Shown: piece after piece, positions 9,378 through 17,098 of the stretch | How positions within the stretch are numbered: the first letter of the stretch is position 1 | How the letters are laid out: every line of letters begins with the position of its first letter | Source: JBCBKP01 sp038746265 | GTDB taxonomy: Bacteria; Planctomycetota; Phycisphaerae; Phycisphaerales; UBA1924 | Direction of reading: 5' to 3' | NCBI GenBank assembly: GCA_038746265.1 | Contig: JBCDKU010000042.1 | Coordinates: 1-23,658, forward strand | Length of the DNA stretch: 23,658 nt | Translations under genes and position numbers: made by a program | The notes under the pieces: model-generated | Told to the model about the DNA's origin: nothing | Databases searched by the model: none | Seen by the model: the letters and a program-made list of their open reading frames with translations, nothing else

Positions 9378-10556
9378 ATGGTGAATCACGACGATGTTCG
9401 CGCTCGGCTCGGCGAGCAGTTTCGCAAGGGCTACGGGCAGCCGCACGCGGTGCTGACGTCGGCCCCGGGCCGAGTCAACCTGATCGGTGAGCACACGGAC
9501 TACAACGACGGCTTCGTGCTCCCGGCGGCGATCGATCGGCGGACGTTTGTCGCGGTGGGCCCTCGCGCAGGCGGCGGGCGGATCTCGTTCATGGACTTCG
9601 ACGCCGACCGGCTTGTCGAGGTCGATCCCTCGCGGTCGGTCGAGGATCACGACGGGCCGGGCAAGTACGTCGCGGCGGTCTGGGAGCAGGTCCGGGACGC
9701 GCTTGGCGCGAAGGCGCCGGGCGGCTTCGATGCCTGCATCTCGAGCACGGTGCCGATCGGCGGGGGGCTCTCGAGCTCGGCGGCGCTCGAGGTGTCGCTC
9801 GCGACGGCGCTCTACACGCTGGCGGGTGCGGAGCTGCCCTCGAAGGAAGAGCTCGCGCTGCTGTGCCAGCGTGCGGAGCACGCGGTGGGCGTGCCGTGCG
9901 GGATCATGGATCAGTTCGCGTCGTGCCTTGGTGTTGCGAACCACGCGGTGATGATCGATTGCCGCGATCAGTCTTCGCGTGTGGTGCCGATGCCGGTGGG
10001 GGCGTCGCTGGTGATCGCCGACAGCGGCGTGCGGCATAATCTCGCGGATGGATCCTACGCGAAGCGGCGGCAGGAATGCGAAGCGGCGCTGACCGAGATC
10101 GCGCCCTTCGCGGGCGGCGCGGTGGCGTCGCTCCGTGATGTGGCGCCCGAGCAGGTCGCGGCGATCCCGTCGGACTCGCCCTCGAACCCGCTCAAGCGGG
10201 CCCGGCACGTCGTCACCGAGAACGCCCGTGTCGAAGCGACCGTTGCCGCGTTCGCTTCGGGTGATCTGAAGCAGGCGGGCGAGCACATGGTCGCGAGCCA
10301 TGAGTCGCTCCGCGACGATTTCGAGGTGTCGTGCGCCGAGCTCGACGCGCTCGTCGTGGACGCGGTCGGGCAGCCCGGCGTGCATGGCTCGCGGATGACC
10401 GGCGGCGGCTTCGGCGGCTGCACCGTCACGCTTGTCGCGACCGAGCACGCGGACGCGCTGGTGTCGCATCTTGAAGCGGCTGCCGAGGCGGCTGGGCGTC
10501 CGAAGGTCAGAGCGTTCCGCACGGTCGCGGACGACGGCGCTCGGATCGAGGAGTAG
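9378..10556 (+). CDS. galK: Galactokinase
   Basis: A 392-residue cytoplasmic GHMP kinase that phosphorylates alpha-D-galactose with ATP to galactose 1-phosphate, the entry step of the Leloir pathway. Visible signatures: galactokinase motif SAPGRVNLIGEHTDY (28-42) with the catalytic-type Arg32, the ATP-binding loop PIGGGLSSSAALE (126-138), GIMDQF with catalytic Asp179, and the C-terminal GHMP motif MTGGGFGGC near 340-348. Length is normal for GalK. ATG 9378 is preferred over an in-frame ATG at 9351 because AGG lies 7 nt upstream and the family N-terminus fits. Its stop is 3 bp from the start of the FGE gene, so the two are one operon. GalT and GalE are not in the window. A 12-bp element shared with galM lies upstream. 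Confidence 0.95.
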   Translation: MVNHDDVRARLGEQFRKGYGQPHAVLTSAPGRVNLIGEHTDYNDGFVLPAAIDRRTFVAVGPRAGGGRISFMDFDADRLVEVDPSRSVEDHDGPGKYVAAVWEQVRDALGAKAPGGFDACISSTVPIGGGLSSSAALEVSLATALYTLAGAELPSKEELALLCQRAEHAVGVPCGIMDQFASCLGVANHAVMIDCRDQSSRVVPMPVGASLVIADSGVRHNLADGSYAKRRQECEAALTEIAPFAGGAVASLRDVAPEQVAAIPSDSPSNPLKRARHVVTENARVEATVAAFASGDLKQAGEHMVASHESLRDDFEVSCAELDALVVDAVGQPGVHGSRMTGGGFGGCTVTLVATEHADALVSHLEAAAEAAGRPKVRAFRTVADDGARIEE

Positions 10557-10559
10557 GCC

Positions 10560-11669
10560 GTGAAGGGCTCGTCGGCGGCGCTGCTGATCCTTCTCGGTGC
10601 GGGCGCGATGGGCGCGCTCGTCGCGGCGATGGCGGTCACGTCGAGCAACCCGGTCCGAACGGTCGAGCAACCCGGCGCGACGGAGCCGATACCCGCGAGA
10701 ACGCCTGTCGTGCGCGACGGCATGGTCTGGATCCCCGCGGGCGAGTTCCGCATGGGGAGCACCGACCCACTCGCACGGCCCGACGAGAGCCCGGTGCACC
10801 GCGTCCGTGTCGATGGGTTCTGGATGGACCGCACCGAGGTCACCAACACCGAGTTCGCGGCGTTCGTCGAGGCGACGGGCTATGTGACGGTCGCCGAGCG
10901 ACCCGTTGATTGGGAGGTCATCGCCGCCCAACTCCCGCCCGGCACGCCCAAGCCGCCGGACGAGATGCTCGAGCCCTCGTCCGGCGTGTTCACGCCGACC
11001 GCGGGGCCGGTGGACCTGCGCAACGAATCGGCTTGGTGGGTCTGGACCAAGGGCGCGGACTGGCGGCACCCCGAGGGCCCCGGGAGTTCGATCGACGATC
11101 GCATGGACCACCCCGTCGTGCAGGTCTCCTGGGAGGACGCGAAGGCGTACGCCGAGTGGGCGGGCAAGCGGCTGCCGACCGAAGCAGAGTGGGAGTTCGC
11201 CGCCCGAGGCGGCCGCCAGACGGTCAACACCTGGGGCGACGAGCCGATCGACCCGACGCGGGCGAACATCTGGACGGGCGTGTTCCCCTACGACAACGAC
11301 GAGGTCGACGGCTTCGCGCGGGCCGCACCCGTGGGCAGCTTCGACGCCAACGGCTTCGGGCTGTTCGATATGGCAGGGAACGTGTGGGAGTGGTGCGCCG
11401 ACGCCTACGACGCGCAGCTCTACCGCGACCTGGCGGCGGAACTCGGGCAGGACGGCGTCGCCGTCAACCCGACCGGCCCGGAACGCAGCCGCGACCCACG
11501 CCTGCCGAGCGCGGCGATCACGCGCGTGATGCGGGGCGGGTCGTTCCTGTGCAACGATTCCTACTGCGCGAGCTACCGGCCCAGCGCCCGGATGGCCTCG
11601 ACGCCCGACTCCGCGTTGTCGCACCTGGGCTTCCGGTGCGTCTCGGACGATCCCGGCCCGATGGATTGA
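10560..11669 (+). CDS. Formylglycine-generating enzyme, apparently membrane-anchored
   Basis: A 369-residue SUMF1/FGE-sulfatase family protein that converts the Cys of the sulfatase motif C-x-P-x-R to catalytic formylglycine. The domain spans about 54-363: MVWIPAGEFRMGSTDP, DRTEVTNTEFAAFVE, HPVVQVSWEDAKAYAEWAGK, RLPTEAEWEFAARGG, GLFDMAGNVWEWCAD, and RGGSFLCNDSYCASYRPSAR. Cys331 and Cys336 match the two copper-binding active-site Cys of true FGEs, and TPDSALSHLGFRC follows, so this is unlikely to be a non-catalytic relative. Residues 4-26 are a hydrophobic helix (signal or anchor) followed by a Pro-rich linker, suggesting action outside the cytoplasm. The start is GTG, 3 bp after the galK stop, implying coupling. 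Two Cys-type sulfatases lie within 4.5 kb and are its likely clients. Confidence 0.93.
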   Translation: MKGSSAALLILLGAGAMGALVAAMAVTSSNPVRTVEQPGATEPIPARTPVVRDGMVWIPAGEFRMGSTDPLARPDESPVHRVRVDGFWMDRTEVTNTEFAAFVEATGYVTVAERPVDWEVIAAQLPPGTPKPPDEMLEPSSGVFTPTAGPVDLRNESAWWVWTKGADWRHPEGPGSSIDDRMDHPVVQVSWEDAKAYAEWAGKRLPTEAEWEFAARGGRQTVNTWGDEPIDPTRANIWTGVFPYDNDEVDGFARAAPVGSFDANGFGLFDMAGNVWEWCADAYDAQLYRDLAAELGQDGVAVNPTGPERSRDPRLPSAAITRVMRGGSFLCNDSYCASYRPSARMASTPDSALSHLGFRCVSDDPGPMD

Positions 11670-11726
11670 TATGCTCGCGTAGATCCGCAACGTGTGGGTC
11701 GGCGTCGCAGGCTTCGGGGCGGATCG

Positions 11727-12812
11727 ATGAGCTCAGTTCGGAAAGTCGCGGCCGAGGCGGGCGTGTCGCCCTCGACGGTCTCGCGCATCTTCAACAACGA
11801 GCCGGATGTCGATGAGAAGACCCGCGAGCGTGTGCTCGCGGTCGCGAACAAGATCGGCTACGCCCCGAAAATCGGCCGCCGGATCAACACGATCCTGGGC
11901 GTCGGTCTCGCGCAGTCGGGCCCGCGCGACCTCGGGACGTTCGAGGGGGCGCTCGTCGCCGGCGCCGCCCACGGCTGCCGCGAGGCGGGGTTCCATGTCG
12001 CGGTCGTGGACATCATGTCCGAGCGGCGACCCCGCGAGGCCTTCACGCACTTCTTCGCGCGGATCGGTGTCCGGGGTGTGCTGCTGCGGCGCCTGCCCAG
12101 TCTCGAGCGGCTGCTCGACGATCTCGTGCGAGAGAGCTTCCCGCACGTGCTCGTCGCGGACCGCTCAGAGATCGAGGGCGTGGCGTGGATCGATACCGAT
12201 TCTAAGACACCTAGCGCCGAGGCGGTCAAGCACCTGCTCGATCTCGGGCACCGCCGGATCCTGCTCGGTCGCTACAGCTCGGGCGGTGTCGATACCGCCG
12301 ACCGCTACGAGGGCTACATCGAGGCCCACAAGCAGGCGGGCGTGCCGATCGATGAATCGCTCATGCTCGACTGCGGCGACCAGTTCGAAGACGGCGCGCG
12401 GGCCGCCGATTACGCGATGGCGATGCCCAACCCGCCCACCGCGTTCTATATGACCCACTCGATGTCGTCGATCGGTGCGTTCCTGCGGCTCGCCGAGCGC
12501 GGCGTCAGGATCCCGGAGGACGTCTCGTTCGTCGGCTTTGACGACTGCGACGCCCGCGTCCTCACGCACCCGCGGATGACCGTCGTGCGCCAGGACACCT
12601 TTGACATGTCGCACCGTGCCGCAAAGTGGCTCATCGATTCGATCGGCGACTCGAAGTCCGAGCCGATCCGCGTGAGCCTGCCCGGCATCTTCGAGGTCAA
12701 CCAGTCCACCACGCTCGCGCCGGGCACGCCGATCCGCGTGCTGCCGGACGGGCGGATTCTGGTGACGGGTGAACCCGGTTCATCTAGGGACGCGGGCGAC
12801 TCGGCTCGCTGA
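11727..12812 (+). CDS. LacI-family transcriptional regulator
   Basis: A 361-residue LacI/GalR-type regulator. Residues 4-25 are the helix-turn-helix (VRKVAAEAGVSPSTVSRIFN), followed by NNEPDVDEKTRERVLAVANKIGYAPK. Residues about 60-345 are the sugar-binding fold, with HLLDLGHRRILLG, DRYEGYIEAHKQAG, PPTAFYMTHS, GVRIPEDVSFVGFDDCD and THPRMTVVRQD. The link between domains (GYAPKIGRRINTILGVGL) is noticeably shorter than the usual GYxPNxxAxxLxxxxTxxIG. It follows FGE by 57 bp on the same strand and is probably in the galK operon. The obvious targets are the galK and galM/sulfatase promoters; the ligand is likely a galactose-containing sugar, but this is inferred from context. Its last 29 bp overlap the 3' end of the convergent sulfatase gene. 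ATG 11727 is chosen because the family N-terminus begins there; the ribosome site is weak. Confidence 0.92.
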   Translation: MSSVRKVAAEAGVSPSTVSRIFNNEPDVDEKTRERVLAVANKIGYAPKIGRRINTILGVGLAQSGPRDLGTFEGALVAGAAHGCREAGFHVAVVDIMSERRPREAFTHFFARIGVRGVLLRRLPSLERLLDDLVRESFPHVLVADRSEIEGVAWIDTDSKTPSAEAVKHLLDLGHRRILLGRYSSGGVDTADRYEGYIEAHKQAGVPIDESLMLDCGDQFEDGARAADYAMAMPNPPTAFYMTHSMSSIGAFLRLAERGVRIPEDVSFVGFDDCDARVLTHPRMTVVRQDTFDMSHRAAKWLIDSIGDSKSEPIRVSLPGIFEVNQSTTLAPGTPIRVLPDGRILVTGEPGSSRDAGDSAR

Positions 12813-14283
12813 TCGCGGGCGACCACGGTCTTTGGCCTTCCGCCCGCGGCCGCAGCATCGAGGCGTCGTGCTCGATGAGCCATCGGTCGAGCATCTCGGC
12901 CATCCGTGCGGTTCGCGATGGCTCGGACGCCGCGAGATCACCGCGCTCACTGAGATCACGGCCGAGGTTGTACAGGTGCGTCCGGCCGTCCTCATAGCGA
13001 CGGATGAACTTCCAGTCGCCCTCGATCACGACGCCGCCCGGGAACCCGCCCTGGTTGGCGTAGTGGGGGTAGTGCAGGAAGATCGGCTCGTCTGCGGCGT
13101 CTCCTGCTGCGACTGCGCGCAGGGAGCGGCCGCGGGTGCCGTCATCTTCAATAGTGGCGGCGTCCAGCACCGTTGCGTAGACGTCCTGCGACTGCACCGG
13201 ATGGGCGATGGTGCGTCCGCCCCGCTCGCCCGGGAACCTGGCGAGCAGCGGCACGCGGATGCCGCCCTCGTAGAGCCAGCCCTTGCCGCCGCGGAGTGGC
13301 AGGTTCGACGTAGGTGAACCCTCGGACGTCGAGAGCCCGCCGTTATCGCTCACGACGAGCAGCACGGTGTTGTCCGAAAGGTCCATCGCGTCGAGCGCGT
13401 CCATCAATCGGCCGAGTTGTTCATCGACCGCTTCCACCATCGCGGCGTAGACCGCGTTGGTCTGCGCGATCCGCACGCGGCGCGGCTCGCGCCTGTTGGG
13501 CCAGACCTGCTCCTCGATGGCGTACACCGAGTCGTGCGGCTCAAGCTTCGCGAATCGGTCCTCGTATTTTTTGACCACATCCGGACGCCCGCCGAGCGGT
13601 GTGTGGACGCTGTAGAAACTCAGCACCGATAGGAACGGTGAGTCAGCCTTCGCCGCTTTCTCGATGAACGCTAGCGTTTCCGATGTCAGCCTTTCCGGCA
13701 GGTGCTCGCCCTCGGGAGCGTCGAGCCCGATGAAGTCGTTGTAGGGCGCGAAGTAGCCGTCCCGGCCCGGGTTGCCGCGGCCCGAGGCGGCCGCCGAGTG
13801 ATCAAAGCCGCGCTGCTCCGGGTGGTGCTCAGAAGCGCCGCCGAGGTGCCACTTGCCGACGAACGACGTTGTGTAGCCGGCGGGCTTGAGCCGCTCGGCC
13901 ATCGTGGCGATATCGAGTGGGAGATGGTTGATCCGCGCGGCGCTCAGCATCCGCGCGCTGCGGGGCTTGCCAGTCCCGAACCACTCGGTCGTGCGAGATG
14001 CCGCGGGATCGCGTCCGGTCATGAGGCTGACGCGCGACGGGCTGCACACCGGCGCGGTGTACGCGCGGCTGAAGTTGAGCCCATCGCGCGCGAGCCGTTC
14101 GAAGTTCGGCGTGTCGTAACCGGTGTCGGGCTGGTTCGGGCTGATGTCGGCCCAGCCGAGATCGTCGATGATGACGAGCACGACACTCCGGGGCTCATCG
14201 ATTCTGCCGGTTCTCGCAGCAACAACCGCGACAAGCAGCGTCGCGGCGAGCGCGAACGCGGCCCGCCGGATCGGTCGGTGCAT
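12784..14283 (-). CDS. Exported Cys-type sulfatase (S1 family)
   Basis: A 499-residue arylsulfatase-like hydrolase that removes sulfate esters. Residues 1-23 (MHRPIRRAAFALAATLLVAV...) are a signal peptide. Metal-site and catalytic residues are in place: Asp40-Asp41 in VIIDDLGWAD, the formylglycine precursor Cys80 in CSPSR (80-84) followed by VSLMTGRD, GKWHLG (143-148) with Lys144 and His146, Asp313-Asn314 in VVSDNGG, and Lys334 in RGGKGWLYEGGIRVP. The ATG shares its A with the galM stop (TGATG), so translation is coupled to galM; an open extension inside galM up to 14427 is ignored. The substrate cannot be read from sequence; pairing with galM suggests a sulfated galactose-containing sugar. 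It needs FGE for activity, and one is encoded nearby. Its last codons overlap the LacI gene on the other strand. Confidence 0.94.
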   Translation of the reverse strand: MHRPIRRAAFALAATLLVAVVAARTGRIDEPRSVVLVIIDDLGWADISPNQPDTGYDTPNFERLARDGLNFSRAYTAPVCSPSRVSLMTGRDPAASRTTEWFGTGKPRSARMLSAARINHLPLDIATMAERLKPAGYTTSFVGKWHLGGASEHHPEQRGFDHSAAASGRGNPGRDGYFAPYNDFIGLDAPEGEHLPERLTSETLAFIEKAAKADSPFLSVLSFYSVHTPLGGRPDVVKKYEDRFAKLEPHDSVYAIEEQVWPNRREPRRVRIAQTNAVYAAMVEAVDEQLGRLMDALDAMDLSDNTVLLVVSDNGGLSTSEGSPTSNLPLRGGKGWLYEGGIRVPLLARFPGERGGRTIAHPVQSQDVYATVLDAATIEDDGTRGRSLRAVAAGDAADEPIFLHYPHYANQGGFPGGVVIEGDWKFIRRYEDGRTHLYNLGRDLSERGDLAASEPSRTARMAEMLDRWLIEHDASMLRPRAEGQRPWSPAISEPSRPRP

Positions 14284-15428
14284 CACACGGACGTCTCTCG
14301 ATCGGTTGAGAATCGGATCACCATCACATGGCGGTAGATCTGGCCCGGACGCAGAATCGGGGCCACCCACCCGGCTCGCCGCTCGGTCTGATTGATCGCG
14401 TCGGGGAACGCCTGCGTCTCGAGGCATAAGCCGGCCGAGCGGTCGTACGCGACGCCACCCTTGCCGCGGATCGATCCATCAAGGAACCGCGCGGTGTAGA
14501 ACTGCACGCCCGGCTGATCGCTCGCCAGCTCGAGCACCCGGCCCGATGTCGGCTCGACGACACGCGCGACCGGCCGCACGATGCCCGGCTCGCCCTCGAT
14601 GACCCAGTTGTGGTCGTAGCCGCGTGGCTCGACGCCGACTGCCGCGAAGTCGCGGCCGATCGGCTTGCCGCGTGTGAAGTCGAAGGGCGTCCCGTCCACG
14701 GCCGCGATCTGGCCCGTCGGGATCGAGTCGGGGCAGACCGGCGTGAACCGGTTGGCGTGAAGCTGCAGGACGTGATCCTCGACGCTCCCGGCGTCGTGGC
14801 CCGCGAGATTCCAGTAGGTGTGCTGCGCGAGGTTGACGAGTGTTGGCGCGCTCGTGCTCGCCTCGAACTCGATGACGAGCTCGTTCCGCTCGGTCAGCAG
14901 GTAGGTCGCCTGGGCCATGAGGCGGCCCGGGTAGCCCTGGTCGCCGTCGTCCGACATCAGGCGGAACTGCACACCCTCGCCGGTCGAGGTCTCGAAGGCT
15001 TCGCCTTTCCACGTGCGCGCATCGAACCCGTCGCGACCACCGTGGAGATGGTTCGCGTCGTTGTTGATCGGGAGCTGGTATTCGAGCCCGTCGAGCGTGA
15101 ACCGGCCGCCCGCGATGCGGTTCGCGCAGCGACCGACGACACACCCGAAGTACGGCTCGTTTTGCTCATAGGCCGCGTCGGCGTCGAGCCCGAGCACGAT
15201 GTCAGCGAGCGTGCCCGCGCGGTCCGGCACGAGCAGTTCGGTGATCGACGCGCCGCGGCTGATCGCAGTGAGCGAGAGCCCGTTGGCGTTGCGGAGCGTG
15301 AACCGATCGGTTGCCGGTTGCCCAACTTCACGCAGCCGCTCCGGCGCGGCCTGCACACGCACCGGGGTGCGGCGACCGATCCGGGTGCCGTCGGCGGCGA
15401 GGTCGGACATGGCCGAGGGGGGATTCAT
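14283..15428 (-). CDS. galM: Galactose mutarotase (aldose 1-epimerase)
   Basis: A 381-residue enzyme that interconverts beta- and alpha-D-galactose (or other aldoses), supplying the alpha form used by galactokinase. The active-site residues known from Lactococcus GalM all appear at a constant offset: Arg104 in GRCANRIAGG, His129 in NHLHGG, His203 in AQHTYWNLAG, and the catalytic base Glu337 in LCLETQAFPDA; GYDHNWVIE (270-278) is also typical. There is no signal peptide, so it should be cytoplasmic. The N-terminus is about 40 residues longer than needed before RFTLRNANGLSLT, so the start is uncertain; ATG 15428 and ATG 15410 both lack a good ribosome site. It overlaps the downstream sulfatase by one base and is divergent from the second sulfatase. 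The upstream region carries the element shared with galK. Confidence 0.93.
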   Translation of the reverse strand: MNPPSAMSDLAADGTRIGRRTPVRVQAAPERLREVGQPATDRFTLRNANGLSLTAISRGASITELLVPDRAGTLADIVLGLDADAAYEQNEPYFGCVVGRCANRIAGGRFTLDGLEYQLPINNDANHLHGGRDGFDARTWKGEAFETSTGEGVQFRLMSDDGDQGYPGRLMAQATYLLTERNELVIEFEASTSAPTLVNLAQHTYWNLAGHDAGSVEDHVLQLHANRFTPVCPDSIPTGQIAAVDGTPFDFTRGKPIGRDFAAVGVEPRGYDHNWVIEGEPGIVRPVARVVEPTSGRVLELASDQPGVQFYTARFLDGSIRGKGGVAYDRSAGLCLETQAFPDAINQTERRAGWVAPILRPGQIYRHVMVIRFSTDRETSV

Positions 15429-15468
15429 GAGCGTTGTGGTCCCATTCCGTTGGGGCTTTCCCCGATAT

Positions 15469-15485
15469 CCGGTTTAGTTAACCGG
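15469..15485. promoter_or_regulatory. Perfect inverted repeat, candidate operator
   Basis: CCGGTTTAGTTAACCGG has perfect 6-bp arms (CCGGTT and AACCGG) around TAGTT. It lies in the divergent promoter region between galM and the second sulfatase, about 40 bp from the galM start, directly beside the galK-like element. Its right arm is shared with that element. The size and symmetry fit a dimeric repressor such as a LacI-family protein; this is inferred. Confidence 0.5.
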
Positions 15486-15500
15486 TTTGCTTGCACTGTA
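15481..15500 (-). promoter_or_regulatory. Shared element upstream of galM
   Basis: Read on the minus strand this is TACAGTGCAAGCAAACCGGT. The first 12 bases match exactly those at 9307-9318 before galK; the 12-mer ends 60 nt before the galM ATG at 15428, against 59 nt for galK, and points the same way relative to its gene. The adjoining ACTGTACAGT (15495-15504) is a perfect 10-bp palindrome. The region also serves the divergent sulfatase-GH2 pair, so one site could control both directions. Confidence 0.5.
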
Positions 15501-15623
15501 CAGTACACTGTTCGGACGGAATTCCCAAGCCCTCAATCAAGAAGTATGCGTCCATCGATGATCAATACCGCCGCAAGGGACAAGAAAGCCGGTTATCAGG
15601 ACCCTGTTTCGAGGGTGTACCCG

Positions 15624-17051
15624 ATGCTCTTTCGGCTCGTCGGACCATCCGGAGCGGCCGTCTGGCTCATCGGACTCTTGCTCCTGCTCACCTCGGCTCC
15701 GGCGCTCGGGGGCGAGCGGGGATCGAAGTCCGCACCCAACATCGTCTTCATTCTCACGGATGATCTCGGGATCGGCGACCTCTCGTGCTACGGCCAGACC
15801 CACTGGCAGACACAGCGGCTCGACCGGATGGCGCGCGAGGGGATGCTCTTTACCAACGCCTACGCGGGGAGCACGGTGTGCGGGCCGAGCCGCGCGACGC
15901 TGCTCACGGGCCAGCACACCGGGCACGTCTATCAGCGCGGCAACGGCAAGGTCCAGTTCCGGCCCGACCCGCTCGATGTCACGATCGCGGGCCGCCTCAA
16001 AGAACTCGGCTACGCGACGGCGATGATCGGCAAGTCGGGTGTGGCGTGCAACAGCGACGACGCCGACCTGCCGAACGCCAAGGGCTTCGATCATTTCTAC
16101 GGCCTGCTCTCGCACGTCGCGGCGCACCGCAACTACCCGAAGACGATCTACCGCAACGGCGAAGCGATCAGCCTGCCCGGTAACAGCGGCTACCTCGGCG
16201 ACACCTACGCCAACGAGCTCTGGGTCGAGGATGCGCTGGAGTGGATGGGCGAGCAGGATGACAGTCCGTTCTTCCTGCATCTCTCGCTGACGCCGCCGCA
16301 CGCGGATCTGACCGTGCCCGAGCGGTACATGGAGCCCTTCCGCGGCAAGTTTGAGGAGAAGCCGCTGACGAAGGGCGGCTACTACCACCAGACCGAGACC
16401 AAGGCAGCGTTCGCGGGCATGATCGCGTTCATCGATGAGTCGGTTGGCCGTGTCCTCGATCGCCTGGTAGAACTCAGCATCGCGGAAAGCACGTTGGTGA
16501 TCTTCGCGTCGGACAACGGCCCGCACGCCGAGGGCGGGGGCGATTTTAACTTCTTCGATTCCAACGGCCCGTACCGCGGCGGCAAGCGCGATCTCTACGA
16601 GGGCGGCATCCGCACGCCGCAGATCGCGTGGTGGCCCGGGACCGTTGCGGCGGGCTCTGAGACCGATCACATCACGGCGTTCTGGGACTTCGCCCCGACG
16701 GCGCTCGAGCTCGCGGGCGGATCAATCGCGAGCGAGATGGACGGGATCTCGATCGTGCCCACGCTCAAGGGCAACGGCGAGGAACAGCGCGAGCACGAGT
16801 ATCTGTATTGGGAGTTTCACGAGCAGGGCGGCAAGCAGGCCGTCCGCTGGGGGAACTGGAAGGGTGTGCGGCTCCGCGTTGGGGCCGATCGGGATCGTCC
16901 GATTCAGGTCTTCGACCTCGAACGGGACCCGAGTGAGACACAGAACATCGCGGCGGAGCACCCCGGCATCGCGCGTCGGCTTTCTGCGATGATGGACGAG
17001 GCGCACGAGCCGTCCGAACGGTTCAGGTTCGGCGCGCCAGTAAATCGGTAG
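15624..17051 (+). CDS. Exported Cys-type sulfatase (S1 family), second copy
   Basis: A 475-residue sulfatase, only distantly like the other one. I chose ATG 15624 because GAGGG lies 8 nt upstream and a good signal peptide follows (about 1-29, AAVWLIGLLLLLTSAPALGG); ATGs at 15546 and 15558 are in frame but lack a ribosome site. Key residues: Asp46-Asp47 in FILTDDLGIGD, formylglycine precursor Cys86 in CGPSR (86-90) then ATLLTGQHTG, Lys137 in GKSGVAC where most relatives have GKWHLG or GKWGLG, His226 in PPHAD, Asp297-Asn298 in FASDNGPH, and Lys321 in RGGKRDLYEGGIRTP. The C-terminal part has the usual WEFHEQGGKQAVRWGNWK and LERDPSETQNIA. It should desulfate a glycan in the periplasm or outside. 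The GH2 gene follows after 47 bp, likely in the same operon. Confidence 0.92.
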   Translation: MLFRLVGPSGAAVWLIGLLLLLTSAPALGGERGSKSAPNIVFILTDDLGIGDLSCYGQTHWQTQRLDRMAREGMLFTNAYAGSTVCGPSRATLLTGQHTGHVYQRGNGKVQFRPDPLDVTIAGRLKELGYATAMIGKSGVACNSDDADLPNAKGFDHFYGLLSHVAAHRNYPKTIYRNGEAISLPGNSGYLGDTYANELWVEDALEWMGEQDDSPFFLHLSLTPPHADLTVPERYMEPFRGKFEEKPLTKGGYYHQTETKAAFAGMIAFIDESVGRVLDRLVELSIAESTLVIFASDNGPHAEGGGDFNFFDSNGPYRGGKRDLYEGGIRTPQIAWWPGTVAAGSETDHITAFWDFAPTALELAGGSIASEMDGISIVPTLKGNGEEQREHEYLYWEFHEQGGKQAVRWGNWKGVRLRVGADRDRPIQVFDLERDPSETQNIAAEHPGIARRLSAMMDEAHEPSERFRFGAPVNR

Positions 17052-17098
17052 AACAGAACAACCCGCGGCGAGCGGCCGCGTGTGCAGCAGGAGTGGTC

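Noticed and set aside
9339..11690. Long open frame of 783 codons on the minus strand opposite galK and FGE
   Set aside because: Arg/His-rich translation with no recognisable domain, fully covered by two well-supported plus-strand genes.
14284..14427. N-terminal extension of the first sulfatase into galM
   Set aside because: The extension lies wholly inside galM and lacks a signal peptide, whereas the ATG at 14283 gives one and forms a TGATG junction.
14610..15623. Upstream extension of the second sulfatase frame
   Set aside because: It runs antisense through galM. The ATG at 15624 has a ribosome-binding site and a clean signal peptide.
17064..17080. CGCGGC/GCCGCG hairpin between the second sulfatase and GH2 as a terminator
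   Set aside because: Only a 6-bp stem, no T-run, and only 47 bp between genes; short perfect GC stems are common by chance here.
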